Source: Gammaproteobacteria bacterium
Lineage (GTDB): Bacteria > Pseudomonadota > Gammaproteobacteria > JAADHS01
Direction of reading: 5' to 3'
NCBI GenBank assembly: GCA_013151745.1
Contig: JAADHS010000051.1
Span: 1-35,825 of the forward strand
Length of the DNA stretch: 35,825 bases
Made by a program: the position numbers and the translations under genes. The notes beneath the pieces were generated by a model, which was not told the DNA's origin, did no database searches, and worked only from the letters and a program-made list of their open reading frames with translations. Positions 1 to 8,332 of this stretch are shown piece by piece; position 1 is the first letter of the stretch; each line of letters opens with the position of its first letter.

Positions 1-67
1 TTAGCAGCGGTTGATTGTTCTGACAAACCTTAGGGGAGAACGGCATGGAGGCAAAAAACAGAGTGCT

Positions 68-919
68 TTACAATTCAAAGACTGTTTTTAACTTTTTCAT
101 TGCACTGTTTTCAATTTGGCGAATTCTCTCGGCAGACACCTGATATTCTGCTGCTAATTCGTTCAAAGTTGTTTTTTTCTCGGCAAGCCAGCGACGTTCA
201 ATAATGTCGCGGCTGCGATCATTCAATGTGCTTAATGCTGCTGTTAGTTTCTCTGTTTTATGCGCATCCCAATTTTGCGATTCCAGGTGCGCCGCTGGAT
301 CTTGTTTAGGTTCAGTTAAATAACTGGCAGGCGAGGTCACAATGTCCTGGTCGCTGTCATCGACAAGAGGATCAAAGCAGACATCGTAATGACTCATCCG
401 TGCCTCCATCTCCAGCACAGTTTCGGGTTTGACACCCAGATCGGATGCCACAGCATCCACTTCATCTTTTGAAAACCAGCCCAAACGCTTTTTACTGCTG
501 CGTAAATTGAAAAATAATTTTCGTTGCGCCTTGGTGGTTGCGATCTTTACAATGCGCCAGTTTTTTAATATAAATTCATGCATTTCGGCGCGAATCCAGT
601 GAACAGCGAAAGACACCAGGCGCACATTCATGCTCGGATCAAAACGCTTTACCGCCTTCATGAGGCCAATATTGCCTTCTTGGATAAGATCCGCTTGTGC
701 CAATCCATAACCACTGTATCCTCTGGCGATATAAACGACATAGCGCAATTGACTTAATACCAATTTGCGGGCAGATTCTAAGTCATTGTTTTCTTTTAGA
801 CGTATGGCCAGGTCACGTTCTTCATCCATTGATAAAACGGGAACACCAAACACCCTTTGTACGTAGGCTTCCGCACTTCCTACTGGTAATGTTATGTCCA
901 TGTCCATCATTTTTTGCAT
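68..919 (-). CDS. rpoH: RNA polymerase heat-shock sigma factor sigma-32
   Basis: Directs RNA polymerase to heat-shock promoters. The 283-residue product matches the usual RpoH length. Region 2 is clear (LIQEGNIGLMKAVKRFDP, then SFAVHWIRAEMHEFILKNWR), followed by the RpoH-specific box QRKLFFNLR near residue 135. The C-terminal region 4 helix-turn-helix reads TLNELAAEYQVSAERIRQIE. The ATG at 919 is chosen because GGGGGT lies 8 bases upstream and it gives the family length; a longer in-frame start at 961 would add 14 residues unlike the family. ftsY lies upstream on the same strand, but ftsE and ftsX, normally between them, are missing. Its own promoter, overlapped by a CIRCE operator, lies about 130 bases upstream. 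Identification is near certain. Confidence 0.97.
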   Translation of the reverse strand: MQKMMDMDITLPVGSAEAYVQRVFGVPVLSMDEERDLAIRLKENNDLESARKLVLSQLRYVVYIARGYSGYGLAQADLIQEGNIGLMKAVKRFDPSMNVRLVSFAVHWIRAEMHEFILKNWRIVKIATTKAQRKLFFNLRSSKKRLGWFSKDEVDAVASDLGVKPETVLEMEARMSHYDVCFDPLVDDSDQDIVTSPASYLTEPKQDPAAHLESQNWDAHKTEKLTAALSTLNDRSRDIIERRWLAEKKTTLNELAAEYQVSAERIRQIENSAMKKLKTVFEL

Positions 920-1050
920 TTTATATACCCCCAAAACAGAGCAAGTTATTTGTACAGTCAATTATCAAAATGACTTTAAAATATTACAATTATGTTATGT
1001 CAGTCGAGCAAACCTAAATTTAAAGAGTACCCAAAAAACGCTTTATAAAC

Positions 1051-1080
1051 ATTTTAGCACTCTACCTGTAGGAGTGCCAA
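1051..1080 (-). promoter_or_regulatory. sigma-70 promoter of rpoH
   Basis: Read on the minus strand there is a -35 box TTGGCA, an 18-base spacer and a -10 box TAAAAT, pointing at rpoH. The boxes coincide almost exactly with the two arms of the CIRCE operator. Transcription would start near 1043 and leave a leader of about 125 bases. Inferred from sequence only. Confidence 0.65.
1054..1080 (-). promoter_or_regulatory. CIRCE operator (HrcA binding site) upstream of rpoH
   Basis: On the minus strand the sequence is TTGGCACTC, nine bases, GAGTGCTAA. The CIRCE consensus is TTAGCACTC-N9-GAGTGCTAA, so 17 of 18 arm positions match and the spacer is exactly nine. CIRCE is the operator of the heat-inactivated repressor HrcA, usually found before groESL or dnaK. 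Here it overlaps the only obvious rpoH promoter, so HrcA should repress rpoH at normal temperature. It starts 30 bases beyond the ftsY stop. Confidence 0.9.
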
Positions 1081-1110
1081 TCCGTTATTTAGTTCAGCTT
1101 TATTAATCGT

Positions 1111-2100
1111 TTAATCGTCTTCGGTATCCAATAAGGCATCCACAAACTGTGCTGCATCAAACACTCTCAGATCATCGATTCCTTCACCCATACCAATAAA
1201 GCGGATAGGTAAGCCGACTTTTTCTGCGATCGCAAACAAAATACCCCCTTTGGCGGTACCATCGAGCTTGGTAACCACAATTCCAGTTAAATTAACGGCT
1301 TCATGAAATTGTAAAGCCTGGTTCAATGCATTTTGTCCGACCCCGCCATCAACAACTAACAGCACTTCATGGGGGGCTGAGTCATCAAGCTTACTGGCCA
1401 CTCGACGTATTTTTTTCAACTCGGCCATTAAGTTTGTTTGAGTATGTAGACGTCCAGCAGTATCCACAATGAGTACATCTGCGGATCGTGCTTTAGCCGC
1501 AACCAACGCATCATAAACCACTGACCCTGGATCCGCATTGCGTTGCTGTGCAACGACATCCACATTGTTGCGCCGTCCCCAGGTTTGCAATTGCTCAACG
1601 GCAGCGGCTCTAAATGTATCTGCAGCAGCTAATATCACTCTTTTATTTTCTATTTGCAGGCGTTTTACTAATTTGCCTATGCTGGTCGTTTTCCCTGCAC
1701 CATTGATGCCAACCATCATAATGACAAAAGGAGACTTGGTTTCATCGATTTCAAGTGGCTGCGCGCAGGGTTGTAAAATTTGAATCATGTCTTCTCTTAA
1801 TGCCGCAAAAAGTGCATTACCGTCAGCCAGTTGTTTGCGCTGCATCCGGTTCGTCAGGTTTTCAATGATGGACTGAGTGGCTTCAATTCCGACATCGGCC
1901 ATTAATAAGCGGGTTTCCAGTTCTTCAAGCACTTCCTCATCAATGGATTTCTTACCCAGCAATAAGCTCGCAAAGCCATCCGTCAGGCCATGACGCGTCC
2001 GTGACAAGCTCCCTTTTAAGCGCGTCCAAAACCCTTTTTCCTGATCCATTTCCTCTTCAGTTGAGGTGTCTTTATTTTTTTTGAAACTAAATATACCCAT
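1111..2100 (-). CDS. ftsY: Signal recognition particle receptor FtsY
   Basis: SRP receptor GTPase that docks ribosome-nascent chain-SRP complexes at the inner membrane. The NG domain is complete: P-loop GINGAGKTTS at residues 131-140, DTFRAAA from 161, DTAGR at 213-217, DGGVGQNAL near 251, TKLDGTAKGG from 277 and a closing GMGEG motif. The acidic, membrane-interacting A domain is very short (about 20 residues, EEEMDQE), so the protein has 329 residues against about 500 in E. coli; short A domains are common outside the enterics. The start is the ATG at 2100, with a purine-rich GAGA upstream. It diverges from the M16 peptidase pair across 100 bases. Confidence 0.96.
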   Translation of the reverse strand: MGIFSFKKNKDTSTEEEMDQEKGFWTRLKGSLSRTRHGLTDGFASLLLGKKSIDEEVLEELETRLLMADVGIEATQSIIENLTNRMQRKQLADGNALFAALREDMIQILQPCAQPLEIDETKSPFVIMMVGINGAGKTTSIGKLVKRLQIENKRVILAAADTFRAAAVEQLQTWGRRNNVDVVAQQRNADPGSVVYDALVAAKARSADVLIVDTAGRLHTQTNLMAELKKIRRVASKLDDSAPHEVLLVVDGGVGQNALNQALQFHEAVNLTGIVVTKLDGTAKGGILFAIAEKVGLPIRFIGMGEGIDDLRVFDAAQFVDALLDTEDD

Positions 2101-2200
2101 TGGCGGTCTCTAAATTAATAATAAGTAAAACGAAATTAGGTTATGCTATCACTCAAGTTCATATAGGGTAAGCCCAAATCCTGGGGGAAAGGTCTGATTA

Positions 2201-3577
2201 ATGATTAAACATTTAATTTTTATAACTTTCGGCATTATTTATGGTATCACTTCCGTCGCAGCTTCAAGTCAGGTGACTGAATACACTTTAGATAATGGAT
2301 TGCGCATTCTGATTAAAGAAGATCACCGTGCCCCTGTCGTTGTTTCACAACTCTGGTACAAAGTAGGAGCCAGTAATGAGCACTTAGGTATTACCGGCGT
2401 GTCTCACGTACTGGAACACATGATGTTCAAAGGTACAAAAACCCTGGCTCCGGGCGAGTTTTCAAAGATCATTGCAGCCAATGGCGGACGTGAAAATGCA
2501 TTCACCAGTCGTGATTATACGGGTTATTATCAAAAATTAGCTAATGACCGACTAGCTATCAGCTTTGAACTCGAAGCGGATCGGATGCGAAATCTGGTTC
2601 TGCTCGAAGATGAGTTTGCCAAAGAAATTAAGGTTGTCATGGAAGAGCGACGTATGCGGGTTGAAGATAATCCTCAATCCTATATGGTAGAGCGTTTTAT
2701 GGCCACGGCATTCCTCAATAGTCCTTATCAAAATCCGGTTATTGGCTGGATGGATGATCTTGAGAATATGACCTTGGCCGATCTTCAAGTTTGGTATGAA
2801 AAATGGTATGCACCGAACCAGGCGACACTGGTTGTGGTCGGTGATGTGCAGCCTGAAGCCGTGCTTAAATTGGCTAAAAAGTATTTCGGAGTACATCAAC
2901 CGGGCACAGCTCCCCTTGTGAAGCCTCGCAAAGAAATTAAGCAACAAGGCATACGTCGCATGACTGTCAAAGTGCCTGCACAGCTACCGTTATTGTTGAT
3001 GGGGTATCATGTTCCGGGGATTGTTAATGCAAAAGAAGCATGGGAACCCTATGCTCTGGATGTGTTGGCCGAAATTTTTGACGGAGGTCATAGCTCTCGC
3101 TTTGCAAGTGACTTGATTCGAGGTAGCCAAATTGCAAGTAGTACGGGCGTCAGCTACGATGGCTTTTCTCGTCACGATGTCCTTTTTGTTTTGTCTGGCG
3201 TCCCTTCCCAAGGGCATACGGTTACAGATTTAGAACGTGCTTTTCGTGAACAATTAACACACATTCAGGATACACCGCCTTCTCAAGAAGAGCTCTCACG
3301 ATTAAAAGCTCAAGTCGTCGCCGCAAAGGTTTATGAACAGGATTCCGTTTTTTACCAAGCTATGCAGTTGGGTTCGCTCAGCGCGACCGGTCTGGATTGG
3401 CGTCTTGCGGATCAATACGTCGATAACATCAAAGCGGTAACTGCCGACCAAGTACAGCAAGTTGCACAAAAATATTTTCACGATAACAGTTTGACTATAG
3501 GTCATCTGGAGCCCTTGCCCATCGATCCCGAAACCATTAAACCTCACGTTAATGCAGGAGGCCATCATGCACATTAA
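2201..3577 (+). CDS. M16 family zinc peptidase, catalytic subunit
   Basis: Pitrilysin/insulinase-type zinc protease, probably periplasmic. An N-terminal hydrophobic signal of about 22 residues ends near VAAS. The inverted zinc motif HVLEH is at residues 69-73, and the third ligand is one of the glutamates in the MEERR stretch (148/149), the usual spacing. Length is 458 residues, typical for the single-repeat form. AAAGG lies 9 bases before the ATG. The next gene overlaps it by 11 bases and encodes a partner lacking the zinc motif, so the two probably form a heterodimer, as in the processing-peptidase-like pairs found beside ftsY in Pseudomonas. The physiological substrate is not known to me. 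Confidence 0.93.
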   Translation: MIKHLIFITFGIIYGITSVAASSQVTEYTLDNGLRILIKEDHRAPVVVSQLWYKVGASNEHLGITGVSHVLEHMMFKGTKTLAPGEFSKIIAANGGRENAFTSRDYTGYYQKLANDRLAISFELEADRMRNLVLLEDEFAKEIKVVMEERRMRVEDNPQSYMVERFMATAFLNSPYQNPVIGWMDDLENMTLADLQVWYEKWYAPNQATLVVVGDVQPEAVLKLAKKYFGVHQPGTAPLVKPRKEIKQQGIRRMTVKVPAQLPLLLMGYHVPGIVNAKEAWEPYALDVLAEIFDGGHSSRFASDLIRGSQIASSTGVSYDGFSRHDVLFVLSGVPSQGHTVTDLERAFREQLTHIQDTPPSQEELSRLKAQVVAAKVYEQDSVFYQAMQLGSLSATGLDWRLADQYVDNIKAVTADQVQQVAQKYFHDNSLTIGHLEPLPIDPETIKPHVNAGGHHAH

Positions 3578-4883
3578 AATTTTATTTCTGATTGCTCTTC
3601 TACTATTTAATACGGCGCAAGTCACCGCTAATGCACCGGCAATCAATAGCTGGACTACTGAGAACGGTGCCCGTGTTTATTTTGTTTCCGCACCTGAACT
3701 GCCCATGATAGATGTCCGCATTGTTTTTGATGCAGGTGGTGCTAAAGATGGGAAATTAGCGGGTTTGGCATTGCTTACCAATGGGCTGCTCGCGGAAGGG
3801 GCAAAAAATCTGGATGCGACACAAATCGCGAAACGATTTGAAAATCTGGGGGCCCGTTTTTCCGCCAGTTCTCATCGCGATATGGCGGTAATGAGTTTGC
3901 GTTCTTTATCCGACCCCGAGCTATTAACCCCCGCTCTTGAAACACTGGGACTTATCATGAGTCAGCCGAGTTTTCCAAAAGAAAGCCTGGAACGTGAGCG
4001 AAAACGTTTATTAATATCACTACAATCTGAAAAAGAGTCTCCAGGTGAGATTGGTTCTCGTGCATTTTTTGCTGCGGTGTATAAACAACATCCTTATGCA
4101 CAATTACCTCAAGGTACCGAAACCAGTGTTAAAGCCATTACCCGGCGCGATATTACGCGTCATCATGCTGATTATTATGTAGCAAGCAATGCGACGATCG
4201 CGGTTGTGGGTAATGTATCTCAGCAACAAGTTCAAACACTAACCAATAAACTCATGGCTTTGTTGCCAAAAGGTAAACCTGCTAAGCCGGTGCAAGCGGT
4301 TCCCGAGTTAAGTGCCGCTGAATATCTGCCCATACAATATCCCTCCAAGCAAAGTCACATTATGGTAGGGCAGCCGGGTATGCGACGTAATGATCCCGAC
4401 TATTTTCCGCTCTATGTTGGCAACCATGTGCTTGGCGGCAGTGGTCTGGTTTCCCGACTCAGTGAGAAAATTCGTGAAGATCGTGGGCTGGCCTATAGCG
4501 CTTATAGCTATTTTTCACCCATGCGGGCGGAAGGACCATTTATATTAGGTTTACAAACAAAAAACGATCAAGCTGAAGAAGCGTTGACTATTCTCAAAAA
4601 AACTTTAAAAGAATTTATTAATAAAGGACCTGAAGAGCAAGAACTGATCGCGGCAAAACAAAATATCACAGGCAGTTTTCCTCTAAAAATCGCGAGCAAT
4701 TCGAGCATTGTTGAATATCTTTCTTTGATTGCATTTTATCAATTGCCTATGGACTATTTAGATACATTCAACGATAAGGTCAATGCAGTGACTATAAAAC
4801 AAATCATTGATGCGTTTAAACGCCGCGTTCAACCCGATAAAATGATTACTATCGTGGTGGGTGATACGTCCACGGGTTCATAA
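3567..4883 (+). CDS. M16 family peptidase-like protein, non-catalytic partner
   Basis: Second M16 protein, 438 residues, with a signal peptide ending near TANA. The region that should carry HxxEH reads LLTNGLLAEG, so the zinc site is missing and it cannot be catalytic on its own. It retains the C-terminal half-domain motif GGSGLVSRLSEKIRED followed by RGLAYSAYSYF, the Arg/Tyr region that M16 partners contribute to substrate binding. The start at 3567 is chosen because AGGAGG lies 6 bases upstream; an in-frame ATG 15 bases earlier lacks such a site. It overlaps the catalytic gene by 11 bases, implying translational coupling. Confidence 0.92.
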   Translation: MHIKILFLIALLLFNTAQVTANAPAINSWTTENGARVYFVSAPELPMIDVRIVFDAGGAKDGKLAGLALLTNGLLAEGAKNLDATQIAKRFENLGARFSASSHRDMAVMSLRSLSDPELLTPALETLGLIMSQPSFPKESLERERKRLLISLQSEKESPGEIGSRAFFAAVYKQHPYAQLPQGTETSVKAITRRDITRHHADYYVASNATIAVVGNVSQQQVQTLTNKLMALLPKGKPAKPVQAVPELSAAEYLPIQYPSKQSHIMVGQPGMRRNDPDYFPLYVGNHVLGGSGLVSRLSEKIREDRGLAYSAYSYFSPMRAEGPFILGLQTKNDQAEEALTILKKTLKEFINKGPEEQELIAAKQNITGSFPLKIASNSSIVEYLSLIAFYQLPMDYLDTFNDKVNAVTIKQIIDAFKRRVQPDKMITIVVGDTSTGS

Positions 4884-4888
4884 AAAAC

Positions 4889-4931
4889 GGCCTGCCGCCG
4901 ATGGCAAGACAACGCAATTCGTCCGCAGGCC
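4889..4931 (+). repeat. Inverted repeat between the M16 pair and rsmD
   Basis: GGCCTGC at 4889-4895 is repeated inverted as GCAGGCC at 4925-4931, around a 29-base GC-rich loop. It fills most of the 65-base gap before rsmD. There is no T-tract after it, so it does not look like a terminator; an mRNA processing or stability hairpin, or a remnant of a dispersed repeat, is possible. Confidence 0.35.
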
Positions 4932-4948
4932 CGCCAGCTTCTGACTGA

Positions 4949-5533
4949 ATGAGAAAATTAAACCAGCAGGTTCGCATCATCGGTGGAAACTGGCGTGGCC
5001 GCAAGCTTTACTTTCCCTATATAAAAGACTTAAGGCCGAGTTCAGACCGTGTTCGGGAAACGCTGTTTAATTGGTTGTCGCCCCACATTGTGAACAGTCG
5101 CTGCCTCGATTTATTTGCCGGTAGCGGTGCGCTCGGCCTAGAAGCCGCATCGCGTGGCGCTGAACAGGTTTTTTTGGTCGATAAATCGCCTGAAGTTGTG
5201 GCGGCACTAAAAAACAGTATTAGCCTGCTCAATGCTGAAAACACCGTTACGGCTGTTTGCGAAGATGCGGAACATTTTATCTCACGCCATCAACAACAGC
5301 CGTTTGATATTATATTTCTCGACCCTCCCTTTGCCCGAAAAGAGCAACGACAATTCACGTACCACCTTATAAAAAACAAACTCACACAGCAAAATACGCG
5401 CATTTATATAGAAACTGACGCAGGCAATCACGCCCCTGAGATGCCTCAATGCTGGTCAATTTTACGGGAAAAAACTACCCGTCAGGTTCGCTATCAACTT
5501 GTTATTCAATCAGAAGACCCCATTGATAAATGA
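4949..5533 (+). CDS. rsmD: 16S rRNA (guanine-966 N2)-methyltransferase RsmD
   Basis: SAM-dependent methyltransferase that modifies G966 of 16S rRNA. The 194-residue product shows the N-terminal RNA-contact segment RIIGGNWRGRKL, then LRPSSDRVRETLFNWL, SAM motif I LDLFAGSGALGLEA (53-66) and the catalytic motif DPPF at 125-128. The start is fixed, since an in-frame TGA immediately precedes the ATG. No good ribosome site is visible, so translation may depend on coupling or on the upstream hairpin. It follows the M16 pair as in Pseudomonas, but coaD, a frequent neighbour, is not present downstream. Confidence 0.95.
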   Translation: MRKLNQQVRIIGGNWRGRKLYFPYIKDLRPSSDRVRETLFNWLSPHIVNSRCLDLFAGSGALGLEAASRGAEQVFLVDKSPEVVAALKNSISLLNAENTVTAVCEDAEHFISRHQQQPFDIIFLDPPFARKEQRQFTYHLIKNKLTQQNTRIYIETDAGNHAPEMPQCWSILREKTTRQVRYQLVIQSEDPIDK

Positions 5534-5656
5534 ATCGACCTACTCAAAAATAAAAAATCGTGTTAATACTGCTTCATATATTCAATAAACACGCGAATTT
5601 TATGCGGCAAATATTCTTTTGAAGTTTAAAAACTGAGAGACTGAATCGTTTAAGTT

Positions 5657-5689
5657 TTATCAATTACCATACCGTGGTAAGTGTGATAA
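5657..5689. repeat. Nested palindrome, operator-like
   Basis: TTATCA then TTACCA are mirrored by TGGTAA then TGATAA around a 5-base centre (TACCG). Inner arms are at 5664-5669 and 5675-5680, outer arms at 5657-5662 and 5684-5689. There is no following T-tract, so a terminator is unlikely. It could bind a dimeric regulator, but it lies about 280 bases before the next start codon. Confidence 0.45.
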
Positions 5690-5919
5690 ATAGTTATATT
5701 TATTACTATAACTACAAACGGCTGCATTTTGCAATTGGCTATATCACACCAGCTCAGAAGGCACTATTTTTGAAAAGGGTGGCTTAATTTTTTTCCAAAA
5801 AAACTTGACCAGTACACTTTTTTTGAATGTGATGGATCACCGGCAAAGAGAATAAACCTTGGTTTCAAAGGTTCCAAAAAATTGTTTTGAGATCTTTGAT
5901 CTGTGAATTTCGCACTCCC

Positions 5920-5928
5920 TGCTATACT
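5920..5928 (+). promoter_or_regulatory. Probable extended -10 promoter of the secreted protein gene
   Basis: TGC followed by TATACT matches an extended -10 element (TGnTATAAT) and lies 44 bases before the start codon. No good -35 box exists at 17 bases; TTGATC at 5896-5901 is too far (21 bases). Confidence 0.4.
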
Positions 5929-5972
5929 CGACTTTAAATTCATAAACAACATACCCAGAACAGGAGTGATTA

Positions 5973-7250
5973 ATGTATCGCGCTTTTTATTTTAGTTTTG
6001 CATTGTTTTTTAGCTTTATGTCCTTTACTGACCTCTCGCATGCTCAAAAAAATGCCAATAGCCAAATAACGCTTACTATTGAAATAGATAAAATGGCAAC
6101 AGCTATCCCCGTTCAGTCTGTCAGTTGTCATAGCCAAAAAAAGAAAAGGGATGCGAGTGACCTTAACCCCAACTGTTTGAAATTTATTTTCGATGGGCAA
6201 TTTGTTAATTTAGAGGTGACCTCCAAGTTATTAACTGAAGAGCAAAAAACAGAGGCAACGCCATCGATAAAATATCCTGATCCAACCATCGGAATTAATG
6301 AAAAATTTAATCCAGGGCATTATATGATTTCAAGCGGAAATATTAAAAAAGACTGGGAAAACGTAGAAGATGCAGGCGATATTTTTACGGGCATTCACAA
6401 AACGTACTATTGGCGAAACCTGGAGCCTGAGGAAGGCAAATATAATTTCAAAAAAATAGAAAATGACTTGGCCTATGTTAAATCAATCGAAAAACGTTTA
6501 GTTGTCGTACTCAATGATACGAATTGGGTGGCTCAAAACAGAGCCGAGTTCGGTGCGCCGAACTACCTGTTTCAACAAAACTACGCAGACGGTGCTTTTC
6601 GTTTTGATAATTCAATATTTGTAACAAAAGCATATAACACCAACGTCTCTAATAAAATGCAATTGCTAATTCAAGCGATAGGGAAAAAATTGGATCAAAA
6701 CATTTTTTTAGAGGCATTTATTGTCAGTGGTACATTTTTAGGGGTTCGTGACGGCGAAAATTTGGTAAACAACGCCGATGATTATAATGTCGAACAATAT
6801 ATTGATGAAATAAAGAAACGAATGCTGGTGATGAAGAAATCTTTTCCAACGACGAATGTAATACAATATATTGACTATATTGATGATGAAAACGAGGACA
6901 ACAACCTATCTCAGATTGTTGATTTTGGAAAAAAAATAGGGGTTGGTATCGGCGGATTAGATATTGATGTTTACGGTAATGATGATAGCGATAATGAGCT
7001 TAACCCCAGCTACCATTATTATTCCAGTGTGGCGGGATTACTACCACTTGGCGCAGAAATAGGTTGGGACAGCTATAATACAATCAATCCAAGAACGGAG
7101 GAAAAAGTCACACCTGAAGATATTATTGATTTTGGATTAAATAATCTAAAACTTAATTATTTTTTTTGGGATGATGTAATCCCTTATTTTTTTCGAGATG
7201 CCGTTCCTGAGCTAAAAAAAACAGGATCACCGATTAATGATTTAAGGTAA
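5973..7250 (+). CDS. Secreted protein, possible TIM-barrel glycoside hydrolase-like
   Basis: I do not recognise a named family. The 425-residue product begins with a signal peptide of about 24 residues ending DLSHA. CAGGAG precedes the ATG. After a linker to about residue 100 there is a stretch resembling the opening of clan GH-A (beta/alpha)8 barrels: HKTYYWRNLEPEEGKYNF near 137-155, then a hydrophobic strand RLVVVL. Where such enzymes carry Asn-Glu at the end of strand 4, this one reads AFIVSGTFLGV (near 247), so catalysis is doubtful. Asp/Asn-rich segments follow (YIDDENEDNN, YGNDDSDNE), then WDSYNT near 363 and a Trp/Phe-rich end (FFWDDVIPYFF). It stands alone, is AT-rich and may be acquired. 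It could be a polysaccharide-binding or degenerate hydrolase. Confidence 0.5.
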   Translation: MYRAFYFSFALFFSFMSFTDLSHAQKNANSQITLTIEIDKMATAIPVQSVSCHSQKKKRDASDLNPNCLKFIFDGQFVNLEVTSKLLTEEQKTEATPSIKYPDPTIGINEKFNPGHYMISSGNIKKDWENVEDAGDIFTGIHKTYYWRNLEPEEGKYNFKKIENDLAYVKSIEKRLVVVLNDTNWVAQNRAEFGAPNYLFQQNYADGAFRFDNSIFVTKAYNTNVSNKMQLLIQAIGKKLDQNIFLEAFIVSGTFLGVRDGENLVNNADDYNVEQYIDEIKKRMLVMKKSFPTTNVIQYIDYIDDENEDNNLSQIVDFGKKIGVGIGGLDIDVYGNDDSDNELNPSYHYYSSVAGLLPLGAEIGWDSYNTINPRTEEKVTPEDIIDFGLNNLKLNYFFWDDVIPYFFRDAVPELKKTGSPINDLR

Positions 7251-7438
7251 AGTGACCTGAGGGTTTTTTCAAAAAAAGGTGGATGTGAGGTTTTTTATCG
7301 TCACAGAATCTATATTCATAACGCCACGGGTATATGTCTGTGGTGATTGATGTGTTAGCACTTTGCCGGACACCTGACTCTATTTTTTCTTTTCACTTGA
7401 ATTCAGGATCGACAAGAATCCCGTAATATCCAGGATAA

Positions 7439-8332
7439 TCATTCTGGCGTAGTTTGTTTTGTTAAAACTTTAAACAGTCCATCAGGCAAGGGGGTAAGCT
7501 TGATCTCTTCAGCAATATTGTGCTTACTTTGAAAGGTATGAATGGCATTGATACGCTGTTGGGATAGCGGGTGGGTACTCAGAAATTCTGGCGTCAGCCG
7601 GGTGCTCTCTGCTTGTTGCATAATTTCAAACAATTCTGAGGCTCCGAAGACATGGCCATAGATTTTTCGCAGCGACTCAAGAGCGGTTTGATCGGCTTCG
7701 TCTTCCTGGTCTCGACTGAATTTTAGTACGGCCAGGCCACCCGTATTCGTAAGCACTTGGTTGATCATGCTATTACCAAGAGCGCTGCTTACCATGGTTA
7801 GCGCCATACCTATGATTATGCCTCGTCCCGCGCTACGGATGGGGTGGCGGTGTTTGATATGTGCAATTTCATGGGCAAGTACCATGGCCACGGCATTTTC
7901 ATTAGGTAATTCTTCCAATAATCCACGAAACAAAAACACATGGCCACCCAGTGTTGCAAAGGCATTGATCACATCACTGTCCTGATAATGCACCGTGATC
8001 TTCATTTCGGGAGGCAAGGCCTGTGCGGTACTTATTTTTGCAGCCAGCTCATCCAGATAGTGCTTCATGGGTGTGTCTTTGCTGTCAATGACGTTGTTCG
8101 GTTCGCTCTGTTTGTTGGTTTCTCTGTTTTTATATTCTGTTATTTTTTCTGCCCATTTCAGCTCGGTTTCAAAAGGGATATAGATTGCGAGCTGTTCTGC
8201 CAATAAAGCAAAGAGTAAAGCGGCTATCGCAACCACGCCCAGTACGCCAGTGGTCAGCAGAAAAAACTCCTTGAGTGGGTGACTCGTACTGGTGTTGATG
8301 CCTTCAGGAATCTTTGGGTTTTGATAGTCCAT
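7439..8332 (-). CDS. M48 family zinc metallopeptidase, membrane-anchored
   Basis: Ste24/HtpX-type protease. A single transmembrane segment at about residues 23-45 precedes the domain. The zinc motif HEIAH lies at 154-158 within VLAHEIAHIKHRHP, and the third ligand is in the EDEAD motif near 212. Unlike HtpX, which has four membrane segments, the rest is soluble, so the catalytic part is probably periplasmic. It is the last gene of a minus-strand run and its ATG abuts the stop codon of the YbjQ-like gene before it. This pairing suggests a joint envelope role, but the substrate is unknown. Confidence 0.9.
   Translation of the reverse strand: MDYQNPKIPEGINTSTSHPLKEFFLLTTGVLGVVAIAALLFALLAEQLAIYIPFETELKWAEKITEYKNRETNKQSEPNNVIDSKDTPMKHYLDELAAKISTAQALPPEMKITVHYQDSDVINAFATLGGHVFLFRGLLEELPNENAVAMVLAHEIAHIKHRHPIRSAGRGIIIGMALTMVSSALGNSMINQVLTNTGGLAVLKFSRDQEDEADQTALESLRKIYGHVFGASELFEIMQQAESTRLTPEFLSTHPLSQQRINAIHTFQSKHNIAEEIKLTPLPDGLFKVLTKQTTPE

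Larger units (their letters stand above)
5534..5972. other. 439-base AT-rich intergenic region
   Basis: I see no gene with a credible ribosome site. It holds a double palindrome at 5657-5689, several homopolymeric A/T runs, and an extended -10 box just before the secreted protein gene. No terminator is recognisable after rsmD. The base composition is visibly more AT-rich than the flanking housekeeping genes and continues into the next gene. Confidence 0.6.

Noticed and set aside
4881-4904. sigma-28-like TAAA ... GCCGATGG before rsmD
   Set aside because: The spacer is 12 bases rather than 15, and rsmD is not a flagellar gene.
4889-4931. Inverted repeat as terminator of the M16 genes
   Set aside because: No T-tract on the plus strand, and the arms are only 7 bases with a 29-base loop.
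7334-7426. 30-residue open frame on the plus strand between the secreted protein gene and the M48 gene
   Set aside because: No ribosome site and no recognisable residues; chance expectation for this length.
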